Notes: generated from the letters alone by a model not told the origin. DNA of 59,052 nt from JARRQB01 sp965368585 (GCA_965368585.1 CBDUNM010000014.1:1-59052), one strand, 5' to 3'; shown: positions 1 through 9,781, numbered from the stretch's first letter. Numbers and translations are program-made.

Positions 1-3
1 CAT
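1..3 (-). CDS. Start codon of a leftward gene that leaves the window
   Basis: Read on the minus strand, the first three bases are an ATG. A perfect Shine-Dalgarno AAGGAGG lies at 16-10, six bases upstream. This is one of the best ribosome sites in the window, so a real leftward gene almost certainly begins here, but none of its body is visible and no product can be given. Confidence 0.55.
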
Positions 4-16
4 GGTCGCCTCCTTT

Positions 17-930
17 TGTGGGCTATTCGTCGTTTGCACTTCAACGAATACCACCGGCTTTAGGAGGCGGCTAGAGGATCATCAGTGACAATTACGAATC
101 GATATGATTTGCAGTCGTCACCCCTTTCCTGCTTTCTGAGAGCAGCCAATTGGATCCTCGCCACAATGCGGGGTTTCTTATTCCTGCATTTGGCCGGGGC
201 TGCCAGCGGTGATGGGTGCCGCATAGCTGCCGTTACCCGAACGCCAATCTGTCCAGTGACCGCTTTTGGCGAAAATTGTGGACCGCGGCTCCCCGCCATG
301 ACCAGTCGTTTATCAGGCACCCGGTGACCGACAGCTACATGCGCATTGCGGACCTAAGCCCAACGAGTCAATTGGTCCAAGTTGCACCTTTGTAGACCTC
401 GCCGACGTAAACTGCCTCATTCCATACCTCCGCCAAAGCGGAACTTCCTCGCCGGTAGTATATGTCGGTGCTGCCTGCCACGGGCCGGCGGACAACAGAT
501 TCGATGGGTTCGGTATTGCCAGCGTTCAACGAACGCGCAGATATGGAAACGCATGCAGATTGCATTTTGACACAACCACATGCACGGTTAAGCCATTTAC
601 CCGGGACGGTGGCTCGAGGGTTTGTCCTGGTGTTTTCGAGATAGTTGAGCGAATTGTGAACTGGCGGGATGTGAATGCCTACGGATATATGGGCAATAGG
701 TTCGCGTGCGAAGCAATGCTGTTGCCACCCAGACCGATTCCGCTCAGGCTGTAGAACCTGAGAGCACGGGAAGCGTCATTCGAAACGCGCATGCATGGAA
801 TACACGATACACAAGCTGAACGGCGCCATGCCAGAACGCGTCTTGATATCACTCCCTCTGCAATCTCATCATTGAGTCGTTAACAGACCTGGCTCGAAGC
901 TTGGGATACGCGCAAGGAATTTACCGTTCG
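17..930. other. Gene-poor stretch with degenerate repeat DNA
   Basis: About 0.9 kb without a convincing gene. The short open frames here lack ribosome sites and recognisable domains. The DNA resembles the repeat-rich intergenic DNA at 3.2-4.0 and 4.6-5.2 kb; one 60-bp segment at 296-355 recurs at 3727-3786. Confidence 0.5.
296..355 (+). repeat. Dispersed ~60-bp direct repeat, copy 1
   Basis: Matches 3727-3786 in the same orientation with only a handful of mismatches. The shared core includes ATCAGGCACCCGGTGACCGA followed by CATGCGCATTGCGG. The two copies flank the 97-aa secreted protein and the CadC-like regulator. Confidence 0.7.
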
Positions 931-1224
931 TTAGCAGTCCTCATCTTCTATGACCTCGCCATCGGGTTGCGGGTGCTGGACGCGTATGAACATCATGTTT
1001 TCGATTCTCTCAAATTGACTGTCCAGTGCCGTTTCCACCAGCGCTTCGTCCAGGCGATCGTAGATAACTACGCTTCCGGATTGCTCCGCGGTGCGTTGTG
1101 CGGCTGAAGGTTCTAGCAGGCGGCCTTTTTGCCACTGCTCAGACGCGTCACCCTGCGCCGCTACGGGAAGGCCGGATACGAGAAGAGAAGCGATGACGAA
1201 CGCCGTCCAGATTGTCGTGTTCAT
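931..1224 (-). CDS. Small secreted hypothetical protein (97 aa)
   Basis: The N-terminus is a typical Sec signal peptide: a hydrophobic core at about residues 5-20 and a likely cleavage after VAAQ-like residues 20-24. The mature part is about 73 residues, acidic towards its end (EVIEDEDC), with one terminal cysteine. I do not recognise the family. The start is supported by AGAGGAA eight bases upstream of the ATG. It is divergent from the CadC-like regulator, about 250 bp away, which makes it a possible target of that regulator (inference only). No function is assigned. Confidence 0.6.
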   Translation of the reverse strand: MNTTIWTAFVIASLLVSGLPVAAQGDASEQWQKGRLLEPSAAQRTAEQSGSVVIYDRLDEALVETALDSQFERIENMMFIRVQHPQPDGEVIEDEDC

Positions 1225-1471
1225 GGCATTAATTCCTCTATGTGAACAATGTTTCTACCGATTCGCAGCACCTGGGCCTCGATACCCTGCTACTGTTCTG
1301 TTAAGGGAATTTGTAGCTGCACTGATAACGCAAGTCCGGACCAAAGCACGTCGCTAAGACGAAGTAAAGACGCCGGTTAAATTGAGTTTATGATCAACTG
1401 GTTACGCTGGTTCGCCTGCCGCCCCCGGCACCCAGCCAGCGTTTCCGTCGTAGTTGCGGAGACACGGGATT

Positions 1472-3190
1472 GTGGATACACGGGGCAAGGCGATTTTTTT
1501 CGTCGGTGATTGGCAAGTGTCGCCCCTGGAAGGCGTGGTTAGCCGGGACGGCGAGAGCGTGAGACTCGAGCCCAAAGCGATCGAGGTCCTTGCCTATTTA
1601 GCCTCGCGCCCCGGTGAGGTTGTATCTCGTGACGACCTGGAGAAGGCCGTCTGGCGTGGCGCGATTGTCGGATACGACGCCGTCACGAACACCGTGATCA
1701 AGTTACGCAAGGCCCTGGGAGACAGTTCACGGCACCCGACATTTATCGCGACTATTCCCAAGCGGGGCTATCAACTCATTGCTTCTGTCTCTTTCTCCGA
1801 GCCGGCCGCAGAACCGAAGCTCATGACGACCAATAGCACCGATGCCGTGCCGCTGCCCGCTAGCCACGGGCGATTTATGTCGTTCCCGGTCGGTTTCATC
1901 GTTGTTGCGCTGGTCTTGGCGAGCGGGTTCCTGGTCGCGGTGTTTCTGTTCTTGATGCCGTCGCTTCAGGAATCGCCCGATCGGGGGGCCAAGGTTGGAG
2001 AAAGCACGCTTCCATCCATAGTGGTGTTGCCGTTTGAGAACCTAAGCGACGACCCGAAACAGGGACCCTTCGCCGACGGAATCACGGAGGACATCATCAC
2101 GGACCTGTCGGGTCTTTCCCGGCTGCTGGTCATCGGTAGCAACACCTCTTTTACATTCAAAGGCACAAGGGTCACCCCGCAGTCGATCGGGACGGAACTG
2201 AACGTTGATTTCGTTCTCGAAGGCAGTATCAGACGCAGTGGTGACTCCGTGCGGATCAACGCACAGCTCGTCGACACAAAAACCGGCTTTCAGAAATGGG
2301 CTAATCGATACGACCGGCGCGTGGCTGAAGTGTTTGTCGTGCAGGATGAGGTGACAAGCAGCATTGTTAACGCGTTGGCCTTGCAACTAAGTTCGGAAGA
2401 GGAAAACCGTCTCGCACAGCGGGCTACCGACAAACTAGCGGCATACGACGATTTCGTGGAAGCACAACAACTTGCGAGGTTGGGCACCAAAGAAGCCAAC
2501 ATTCAGGCGCAGGCTTTTTATCGATCAGCAATCGAAACTGACCCCAATTACGGACGTGCTTATGGGGCACTTGCGTATACGTTGGCACAAAGCTTCTCGC
2601 GTCGGTGGACGAATGCGCCCGTACAAACAATCGATCGCGCTTTGGAACTCGCCCACAGAGCTGTTCAACTCGATAGCACTGACCCACATACGCATTGGTC
2701 GCTTGGCTACGTACATCTGGTTCGGACGGAGCTCCAACAAGCACAAGCAGCAGCGATTCAAACGATAACGATGGCACCAAACTTCGCTGACGGATACGCA
2801 CTTCTTAGTCTGATCAAAAATGGCTTGGGAGAACCAGTGGCAGCTTTTGAGCTGATCGAGAAAGGTATGAAGCTTAACCCTAACGCTACATGGAATTATT
2901 GGTACAGTCTCGCTGTGGCCCACTTTGCGCTTGATCGCATCGACGAGGCGATTGTGGCACTCGAGACGGCGCTTTCGAAGAACCCATACTCGCTACCTGT
3001 CCGGGCGCTTCTCGCGGTTAGTTATATGAAGTCTGGCAGACAGGACGACGCAGAATGGGAGGTGCTTGAGATCCAAGCCATTAACCCAACTAGCTCCATC
3101 TCGCGTTTTCGACACGTATTCCCGATCAAGGATGAAAACCTTGTGCACGTTATTCTCGAAGATCTCCGTGCCGCCGGTCTCCCAGAGTAG
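1472..3190 (+). CDS. CadC-type membrane regulator: winged helix, TM, TolB/FlgO-like domain, TPR
   Basis: A one-component transmembrane transcription regulator. The order is an OmpR/PhoB-type winged helix (about residues 5-100, with the RGYQLIA end typical of the family), a single TM segment at about 130-155, then a periplasmic domain opening SIVVLPFENLSDDP. That domain is the TolB-like/FlgO-like domain often fused to such regulators. TPR-like helical repeats run from about 330 to the end. A TTG at 1454 would add six residues, but GTG at 1472 has GGAGA nine bases upstream and is preferred. The ligand and target genes are unknown; the divergent secreted protein at 931-1224 is the nearest candidate target. 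Confidence 0.85.
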   Translation: MDTRGKAIFFVGDWQVSPLEGVVSRDGESVRLEPKAIEVLAYLASRPGEVVSRDDLEKAVWRGAIVGYDAVTNTVIKLRKALGDSSRHPTFIATIPKRGYQLIASVSFSEPAAEPKLMTTNSTDAVPLPASHGRFMSFPVGFIVVALVLASGFLVAVFLFLMPSLQESPDRGAKVGESTLPSIVVLPFENLSDDPKQGPFADGITEDIITDLSGLSRLLVIGSNTSFTFKGTRVTPQSIGTELNVDFVLEGSIRRSGDSVRINAQLVDTKTGFQKWANRYDRRVAEVFVVQDEVTSSIVNALALQLSSEEENRLAQRATDKLAAYDDFVEAQQLARLGTKEANIQAQAFYRSAIETDPNYGRAYGALAYTLAQSFSRRWTNAPVQTIDRALELAHRAVQLDSTDPHTHWSLGYVHLVRTELQQAQAAAIQTITMAPNFADGYALLSLIKNGLGEPVAAFELIEKGMKLNPNATWNYWYSLAVAHFALDRIDEAIVALETALSKNPYSLPVRALLAVSYMKSGRQDDAEWEVLEIQAINPTSSISRFRHVFPIKDENLVHVILEDLRAAGLPE

Positions 3191-4062
3191 TGATCGGCAT
3201 AGTGTTGCAGCTTGATCACACTTGCCAGTTGTACCGCGGACTCGGCCTGTCGTAGAAAAACCGCCTACGCCCGAATTTCGCATCAAGAAATGAGATGCAA
3301 CGGTCGTTCGTTCAATTCAGCGCGACCGGCGGGGTAGGTCCAGGTTGCGGGCATTGATAATTTGGGTGGCAACGTCCGCTCATGTTTCGGAAAAGCCGTT
3401 CACCGGACGCCACCTGAACGACCGCAGTGGGTCGTGTCCTACCGCCCAGGAAACCAAAAAGCTGCCATTCGGCAAGATATCCTGGCCTACGTCCGGTAGA
3501 GAATCCATAGCGGACGCAGTTGCACCGAATCCCTCGCGGCAGCTTAGGCCGAATTGAAGTCGATTGGTTTTCCATCGATTTTCGGTTGAAGTGGTACCCT
3601 AATTGGTCTCGTTCGACAACGTCAGAAAAATACGGGTAGCGGAAATTCGCCGACCGTCTGGGTTGCGTCCGTTCCTGACACATGATCCTGCCGGTCACGA
3701 CGAACTCGGTAAGCGACTTTAACCGGCCATGAGCAGTCGCTCATCAGGCACCCGGTGACCGACCGCTCCATGCGCATTGCGGTCATTCCCCGGCAGGGTC
3801 GCTACGGTGTCAGATCGCTTTATACTCAAACCGGGGCTAATGGCCGGAGACAACACCATGCGGACCCGTCCGGCGGTCGCCGGCTGAGTAAAAAACAAAA
3901 TGTTCCGGACCTCTCCTGCAATCCGTTTTAGGCATGTTTTCGTTCATAGCCGGCGAGCCTGGTCTACATTGAATCAATAATGAGCAGTAAATTTGCGTCA
4001 CGGGGCCAACCGCCTGGGGTGACTGTCGAATGCCCCCCCGTTTTCAATTTGGAGCAATGACA
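3191..4062. other. Intergenic region rich in degenerate repeats
   Basis: About 870 bp with no supported gene. It contains fragments of the dispersed repeat family seen elsewhere, such as ACGACCGCAGTGGGTCGTGT near 3418, ATAGCGGACGC near 3508, and the full 60-bp repeat at 3727-3786. Related ATAGCGGACGC-like pieces occur near 4927 and 46480. Confidence 0.5.
3727..3786 (+). repeat. Dispersed ~60-bp direct repeat, copy 2
   Basis: Partner of 296-355, same orientation, about 3.4 kb apart. No transposase or clear terminal inverted repeat was seen at either copy, so this is a repeat family member rather than a proven mobile element. Confidence 0.7.
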
Positions 4063-4554
4063 ATGACTCGATTAACTGCCGTCGTATATGGATTGACGCT
4101 CGTCGCATTGGGTTTCAGCGCGCCAGGCTCGACAGCTGACCTACCTAGGAGCGGTACTTACTCTGGACACTATGGCTGGACCTTCACTGGGCAAGTGCAG
4201 CAGCTCGGACCAGACCGGACCGTTTATGCCGGCGTAGTACCAGGGGTTATGTTTAACAACGAGGGCAAGGGATTTATGCACAAGTCGCGAGTAGATTGTA
4301 CGCTCTATAACGACGTTAATCAGGGGCGCGCGAATGCGACCGGGACATGTGTGGTCACGGACGCGGATGATGACAAGATCTTTGTCGAGTGGCAATGCGC
4401 GGGAATGATGCCTGCGTGCCCCGGTACCGAACGTTTCGTGGGAGGCACCGGCAAGTACACCGGGATAAGCGGCGAACAGGAATTTCAGGGAAATTTTATA
4501 GGTGACACTGGCGCAGGATGGTCCGACTGGAAAGGAGAGTACAGGCTGCCTTGA
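4063..4554 (+). CDS. Secreted hypothetical protein (163 aa)
   Basis: A Sec signal peptide (about residues 1-25, ending in an A-x-A-like site before DLPRSG) is followed by a Gly- and aromatic-rich domain that looks all-beta. It has four cysteines (CTLY, GTCVV, QCAG, ACPG) that could form two disulfides, and a repeated G-x-G-x-Y style near the C-terminus. The open frame extends to 4030, but GGAG at 4051-4054 lies eight bases before the ATG at 4063 and only two before the ATG at 4057, so 4063 is chosen. Likely periplasmic or extracellular. Function unknown. Confidence 0.7.
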   Translation: MTRLTAVVYGLTLVALGFSAPGSTADLPRSGTYSGHYGWTFTGQVQQLGPDRTVYAGVVPGVMFNNEGKGFMHKSRVDCTLYNDVNQGRANATGTCVVTDADDDKIFVEWQCAGMMPACPGTERFVGGTGKYTGISGEQEFQGNFIGDTGAGWSDWKGEYRLP

Positions 4555-5242
4555 ACTTCGGCCTTCTGGCCGAATCTGGCTGGATAAGTCGCATGGGCCG
4601 CGGTCTGCTTCTGGGTAGGAGTGCCCGTGCGCGGCCTATGGCCCGTGAAGAGTCCTGACGCCTGATTTCGCCAACCCGTGAATGTCTCTTCGTGGCCGGT
4701 TCCGGCAGTTCCCAGTTTTTCCGAAAGCCGCCATTGGACGTAATTGAGGTTCGGCGATGGTCCGCTATGGGGCACCTACCCCCAAAGGCAGCCCCGGCCA
4801 GGGAGAGTCATTCGCTCCACGCCCGACTCGACTGTCAGGAAGCACTCCAGGCCAGCGTCCGCCAATGGGTGCTCCCGGTCACAAGCGGGCAGACGAGCCT
4901 CACGATTCCCGATTTGACACTCGCCAATAGCGGACGCTCGGATAGACCGCGCCGCGATGACCTGGGCGCATCGCCAGGCAAGGGTTGTAGGCCTCGATGT
5001 CGTGACCTGCGAGGGGTTACGGGCACACGCGGCTCCGGTGCTTCAGATTGTCGTTCCCATGTCGCTACGTTGAACGACGGCAGGTCATTTCCGAGCCGGC
5101 CGTCGCACGGCGCTAGGTCGAGGCGTTAGAATCGCCTGCTGGCCAATCGAGAACACACACGGACAAGGATTCTGCCAACCGGCCGGGCCCGGGGCTGCCT
5201 GTCTCCCTGGCCGTCAGCGCAGATCACAGGTATTAGGGGCAT
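4555..5242. other. Intergenic region, degenerate repeats
   Basis: About 690 bp. A 145-codon open frame at 4692-5129 has no ribosome site and an Arg/Ser/Pro-rich composition typical of spurious frames in GC-rich DNA, so it is not called. The GCCAATAGCGGACGCTCGG motif near 4923 recalls sequence at 3508 and 46480. An AGGGG ribosome site at 5234-5238 belongs to the next gene. Confidence 0.45.
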
Positions 5243-7909
5243 ATGGCACTTGAGCTGATAAAGGCGGCGGCCCTGCTGCTCGCACTGAGTCTCTTGCAGG
5301 GTTTGATCGCACGTTATTGGCGGAATGCCGAGACGGTCAAGCAGGCGATGTCGGGCTGTTTGTTCGGCGGCATCTGCGTCATCGGCATGATGTTGCCGAT
5401 CGAGGTCGTCCCGGGCGTCATATTCGATCCGCGCTCGGTCATCCTCAGCATGGCCGGTCTGTTCGGCGGGGCACTGGTATCACTGATCGCGGCGGCGATA
5501 GCCGGCGGCTACCGTATCTGGATTGGCGGTGCCGGGGTCTATGTCGGCGTTGCCGTGGTAATCATGTGCTCCGTGCTTGGGCTGCTCTATCGCTACGCCA
5601 GGTCCAGAGGTTGGGTGAAGGTCAGCGCGTTGCGGCTGCTGGCGTTCGGCCTGGTGGTCCACGTTTTCGAGGTGCTGCTGTTCACCCAGCTCCCCGCCGA
5701 TGCCGTGCAGCAAGTCATGCAGACCGTGGCTGTACCACTCATCCTGACCTTTGCCCCTGCAACGGCCTTCCTGGGGATGCTGCTGAAAGACATCGAGAAC
5801 CGCATCAAGACCGAGTCCGATCTGGTCCAGAGCGAGGCGCGGTTGTCGCTGCACCTCGAGAACACGCCACTGGCCGCGATTTCCTGGGACCGAGGCTTCC
5901 ATTGCGTACAGTGGAACAAGGCGGCCGAGAAGATATTCGGCTACACACGCGACGAGGCGATCGGCAGACACGCGTTCGGGTTGATCGTCGAAGACGGTGT
6001 AAAGGACGAGATCGACAAAGTTTTCCAATCGCTATTGAAGCTGAAAGGCGGCGAGCACAACGTCAATGAAAACGTCACGAAAGAGGGAAGAAGGCTGGTC
6101 TGCGATTGGTACAACACGCCGATCACGAACGAGAGGGGTGAGACTGTCGGTGTGGTGTCGCTGGCCGAGGACGTTACCGCCCAGAGGCGCGCCAAGGAAG
6201 AGATTCAGTTCAAGAACATGCTGCTCATGGCCCAGCAGGAGGCGTCCGTCGACGGTATCCTGTCGGTCGATGCGGAGGGCAGGATCATATCGATCAGTCA
6301 GCGATTCATCGACTTGTGGGGAGTTCCGCCCGACATCGTCGAGTCCCAATCCGACCAGCGGCTGTTGGATTTCATACTGGACCAGATCGCCAACCCCACG
6401 CAGTTCCTGGAGCGCGTGCATGAGCTGTATCAGCAAAGACACGAGACCGGCGTCGACGAGATCAGCCTGAAGGATGGCCGGATCATCGAGCGGCACACGG
6501 CACCCATGGTCGGCGCGGACGACCGCTATTACGGGCGCGTCTGGATGTATCGCGATATCACCTCACGCAAGCGATCCGAGGAACTGATCTGGAATCAGGC
6601 CAATTTCGATTCGTTGACCGGTCTCGCCAACCGCCAGATGCTGCGTGACCGCCTCGAACACGAGATCAGGAACGCACACCGTAACGGCCAGAAAGTCGCG
6701 CTCCTGTACCTCGATCTGGACCGGTTCAAGGATATCAACGACACGCTCGGCCACGGTTTCGGCGACCGGCTGCTCCGGGAGGCGGCAAGGCGCCTGAATG
6801 CCAGCGTGCGAGAGGCCGACACGGTAGCGCGCCTCGGCGGCGACGAGTTCACCATCGTGATGGGCGGCCTCTACCAAGTCAGCAGCGTCGAGCGTGTCGC
6901 GAGCGATGTCCTGGAGCGGTTTTGCCAGCCGTTTCAGCTTGGCGAGGAGACGGCTTTCGTGTCGACCAGCATTGGCATCACGCTCTATCCCGACGATGCG
7001 ACCGAGGCGGACGAGATGCTCAAGAACGCCGACCAGGCGATGTATGCGGCGAAAGACAATGGACGTAATTGTTACCAGTATTTCACCTCGTCGATGCAGC
7101 GGCTTGCGGTAACCAGGGGGCTGCTGGTAAGGGATCTGCGCTCAGCGCTGCCCGGGAATCAGTTTCACCTGTGCTATCAACCCATCGTGGAGATGACGAC
7201 CGGGTGCATACACAAGGCAGAGGCGCTACTGCGCTGGCGGCACCCGACGCGCGGCATGGTCAGTCCGGGCGAGTTCATCCCGGTCGCTGAAGAGACAAGG
7301 ATGATCGTCGATATCGGCGACTGGGTCTTCCGCGAGGCTGTGCAACAGTGTCTGCAGTGGCGCGAGGCGTTTCACCCTACATTCCAGATCACGATCAACA
7401 CCTCGCCGGTGCAGTACCGAAACGAAAACTTCGACGTACATGCGTGGACGCGTCACTTGGGCGAAATGGGCGTATCGGGCCAGGCCGTCGCCGTGGAGAT
7501 CACCGAGGGCCTGCTGATGGATTCGGCTACCAAGGTCACGAACAAGCTGCTGATCTTCCGCGATGCGGGCATTCAGGTGTCACTGGACGACTTCGGCACT
7601 GGCTACTCCTCGCTGTCGTACCTCAAGAAGTTCGACATCGATTACCTGAAGATCGATCGCTCCTTCGTGCAGAACCTGGCAGCCGATTCAGACGATATGG
7701 CACTGTGCGAGGCGATCATCGTGATGGCGCACAAGTTGGGGCTCAAGGTCATCGGCGAGGGCATAGAGACCGAGGCACAGCGCGACCTGTTAAACGCTGC
7801 CGGGTGTGACTACGGCCAGGGTTATCTGTTCGCCAGGGCGCTTCCGGCCAGCGAGTTCGAACAGTTGGCCTTTGCCGACGCGCACCGGCGCAGCGCCGGG
7901 CGCGAATGA
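5243..7909 (+). CDS. Membrane PAS-PAS-GGDEF-EAL cyclic-di-GMP enzyme (888 aa)
   Basis: The N-terminal ~190 residues hold about six hydrophobic segments resembling the 5TM-Lyt sensor domain of LytS/YhcK proteins. Two PAS domains follow (about 200-310 and 325-440). The diguanylate cyclase domain has an intact GGDEF at 532-536, and the phosphodiesterase domain an intact EAL at 660-662, with DDFGTGYSS and LKIDRSF further on. Both catalytic signatures look complete, so it may make or break c-di-GMP, or switch. AGGGG five bases upstream supports the start. Its TGA overlaps the ATG of the PEP-CTERM-like frame. Confidence 0.93.
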   Translation: MALELIKAAALLLALSLLQGLIARYWRNAETVKQAMSGCLFGGICVIGMMLPIEVVPGVIFDPRSVILSMAGLFGGALVSLIAAAIAGGYRIWIGGAGVYVGVAVVIMCSVLGLLYRYARSRGWVKVSALRLLAFGLVVHVFEVLLFTQLPADAVQQVMQTVAVPLILTFAPATAFLGMLLKDIENRIKTESDLVQSEARLSLHLENTPLAAISWDRGFHCVQWNKAAEKIFGYTRDEAIGRHAFGLIVEDGVKDEIDKVFQSLLKLKGGEHNVNENVTKEGRRLVCDWYNTPITNERGETVGVVSLAEDVTAQRRAKEEIQFKNMLLMAQQEASVDGILSVDAEGRIISISQRFIDLWGVPPDIVESQSDQRLLDFILDQIANPTQFLERVHELYQQRHETGVDEISLKDGRIIERHTAPMVGADDRYYGRVWMYRDITSRKRSEELIWNQANFDSLTGLANRQMLRDRLEHEIRNAHRNGQKVALLYLDLDRFKDINDTLGHGFGDRLLREAARRLNASVREADTVARLGGDEFTIVMGGLYQVSSVERVASDVLERFCQPFQLGEETAFVSTSIGITLYPDDATEADEMLKNADQAMYAAKDNGRNCYQYFTSSMQRLAVTRGLLVRDLRSALPGNQFHLCYQPIVEMTTGCIHKAEALLRWRHPTRGMVSPGEFIPVAEETRMIVDIGDWVFREAVQQCLQWREAFHPTFQITINTSPVQYRNENFDVHAWTRHLGEMGVSGQAVAVEITEGLLMDSATKVTNKLLIFRDAGIQVSLDDFGTGYSSLSYLKKFDIDYLKIDRSFVQNLAADSDDMALCEAIIVMAHKLGLKVIGEGIETEAQRDLLNAAGCDYGQGYLFARALPASEFEQLAFADAHRRSAGRE

Positions 7910-8226
7910 TCCGCCATCGCATCGCTCTGGTAACTCTCGAGACGGAGGTCAACGCGGCACCGGGCGAAGAGATCTTCATCCGGAGCTTCAATGCGTCGAC
8001 CGACCTCGTTGCCCAGAACCCTGTCAGCGGCACCTTTGCGCCAATCGATGTGGCGGGCAACTGCAGCATTCACGGCTTCGCGGGGATTAAGGAAATCGAC
8101 AATATGCAGGTACCCGAGCCAACCACAATCGGCCTGCTTGGGTTGGGATTGGCCGGGTCGCAGTCGCGCCTCAGGAAGGCCGCAAAGGCCAGGACATGCG
8201 GAGGCCCCGAAGAGAATCACCAGTAA
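7906..8226 (+). pseudogene. PEP-CTERM protein remnant (C-terminal end)
   Basis: The frame ends with a clear PEP-CTERM sorting tail: VPEPTTIG, a hydrophobic helix (LLGLGLAG) and a basic cluster (RLRKAAKA). The segment before it (GEEIFIRSFNASTDL...) reads like the last part of a secreted PEP-CTERM protein. There is no signal peptide. The only start, an ATG overlapping the TGA of the upstream gene, leaves about 80 residues before the tail. I infer a 5'-truncated gene fused by chance to the upstream stop. PEP-CTERM proteins need an exosortase (EpsH/XrtA type), which is not in this window. Confidence 0.55.
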
Positions 8227-8291
8227 AGCCGCACGTTTCCCGTGCCTCCCGCCGGGTAAAGCGTTCAGTGACCCGCCGCGAATACTTTCTT

Positions 8292-8371
8292 GCTACGCAG
8301 TCTCTGCTGCGCAGATAAGTCCAGCCTCGCCATCCATGGCAGGGCGTTCACCGCTTCGCGATTCGCCCCTG
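8292..8371 (+). repeat. Imperfect direct repeat, copy 1 (~80 bp)
   Basis: Shares with 8395-8477 the order GCTRCGCAGTC, AAGTCCAGCC, CCATGGCA, AGGGCGTTC, GCTTCGC and ACCCCTG or GCCCCTG, with small indels. The repeat period is about 103 bp. Each copy is rich in short self-complementary GC segments, so it could be a structured intergenic repeat. Confidence 0.65.
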
Positions 8372-8394
8372 TAGGCTTGACGGCGGCTTGCGGT

Positions 8395-8477
8395 GCTGCG
8401 CAGTCCCTGCATCGCTTGCAAGTCCAGCCCTTTGCGACCATGGCAAGGGCGTTCGCTGCTTCGCAAACTCACCCCTG
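8395..8477 (+). repeat. Imperfect direct repeat, copy 2 (~83 bp)
   Basis: Second copy of the element at 8292-8371, same orientation, slightly longer because of small insertions. Confidence 0.65.
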
Positions 8478-8749
8478 CCGCCGATGTTTCCTGCAGAAAC
8501 GAGTCGTATCGCCGCAAGTAAGTGCCATTCATACTAACGCATGCCACCATTGAGGACAGCGGCGGCTCACCGCGCCGCACAGCCCGAACGGACCGCACCT
8601 TCGCTCAGTCCATCCGGGCCAGCTATCGAAGGGCTGCTTTTCAAGCTGCATTGATCCGTCCTCACCGCGATGGATATTGATCCAGGGGTGAACTCGTGCG
8701 TCGGTCGATGGCCCCGGAAGGAATTCGATGTTGATGATTGTCCGGTTGG

Positions 8750-9781
8750 TCATGGACGCGGCGGACGACGGCTGCCATCGCAGACCGTTTGTCCTGCTAC
8801 GAGTGTGCAGCCGGTTTCCGCCGCAAGGCAGCCAAGAATCCGGTTCGAGCCCGCTGAACCGGCGTGATAATGATACGGCAGGCTCTCGGCCTCGTGCCCG
8901 TTGCAGGCATCGAGCCATTCCGGAGCCTGACCATCGGCGGGCAGATGCGCAAAGATCGCGTAGCCGTCCATCGCGATGCCTATCTGGCCGCCATGGGCCG
9001 CCACGACCTTCTCATCGGCCGCCTCCAGCGTGGTCGGCATGCCGGACAGGCAATCCGTGACGGCATGGTAGTGATAGCCGACGCGGGGGTTCACATGGCC
9101 GCCGCAGTCGTCGAAGGGCGCGATGGTGTAGGCCCCGAGGATCGCATTCACAGGGGCGGGCCCGTCGAGGCGCACGCCGTTGAGGGCGATACCCGAGCCG
9201 ACCCGGTTCGTAGGCGTCGGCCGCTGGCTGGGGACCGCGTCCAGCGGGATGACATAGGTGATCGTCGCGTCCTCGGGCAGGTATTCCGGCAGGCATTGAA
9301 CGCAGTAATTCTGATAGGCCGGGTCGACATCGGGGCGCGCGGCGGCCTCACAGGCTTCCAAAGTGCCAGTGAACCGCACCGCGCCGGTCTCGGGATCGAA
9401 AAGTTGCCACTTCGCATCGCCATAGATCTTAGCCAGATTGGCGATGAACGCGCCGTCTACATCGACAGTTTTGCCGTCAAGGAACCAGATGCCGCCCTTT
9501 TCCGCGCCGTCCGAGATATTCGTGGGGCACCACGGGCCGGGCGTGTAGGTCTGTGGCACCGGGCTGACGGTGAGCGAAAAGCAGGTCGTTTTCGTGCCGC
9601 CGGACAAGGTGCAATCGACCAACTTGGGGCCTTCCACGACTTGCGCGGTCGCGAAGAAGCTGGCGATGCGGGCAAGGTCCTCCTCGGGCGACTGCGCAAG
9701 CGCCGGGCCGGCCGCCAGGAGGGCGGCGGCGAGAACCGGCGGCAGGTGCGATAGTGGACGCGTGGCCGGGATTACGCGCAT
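8750..9781 (-). CDS. Secreted YHYH-domain protein (343 aa)
   Basis: A signal peptide (about residues 1-29, ending in ALAQ) precedes a protein with two copies of the motif that names the YHYH family: VGYHYHAVTDC and LPYHYHAGSAG. Several cysteines in the mature part suggest disulfides, consistent with export. Family members are exported proteins of poorly defined function; the His/Tyr cluster could bind metal (inference). GAGGAAG five bases upstream of the ATG supports the start. It is divergent from a MarR regulator 69 bp away, the usual arrangement for a regulator and its target. The more GC-rich style of this pair and the decayed genes beyond suggest acquisition as a unit. Confidence 0.8.
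   Translation of the reverse strand: MRVIPATRPLSHLPPVLAAALLAAGPALAQSPEEDLARIASFFATAQVVEGPKLVDCTLSGGTKTTCFSLTVSPVPQTYTPGPWCPTNISDGAEKGGIWFLDGKTVDVDGAFIANLAKIYGDAKWQLFDPETGAVRFTGTLEACEAAARPDVDPAYQNYCVQCLPEYLPEDATITYVIPLDAVPSQRPTPTNRVGSGIALNGVRLDGPAPVNAILGAYTIAPFDDCGGHVNPRVGYHYHAVTDCLSGMPTTLEAADEKVVAAHGGQIGIAMDGYAIFAHLPADGQAPEWLDACNGHEAESLPYHYHAGSAGSNRILGCLAAETGCTLVAGQTVCDGSRRPPRP

Larger units (their letters stand above)
8227..8749. other. Intergenic region with a tandem-like repeat
   Basis: About 520 bp without a supported gene between the PEP-CTERM remnant and the convergent YHYH gene. It holds the two-copy repeat listed separately. Confidence 0.5.

Noticed and set aside
4692..5129. A 145-codon frame upstream of the PAS-GGDEF-EAL gene
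   Set aside because: No ribosome site, biased Arg/Ser/Pro composition, and it overlaps degenerate repeat DNA.
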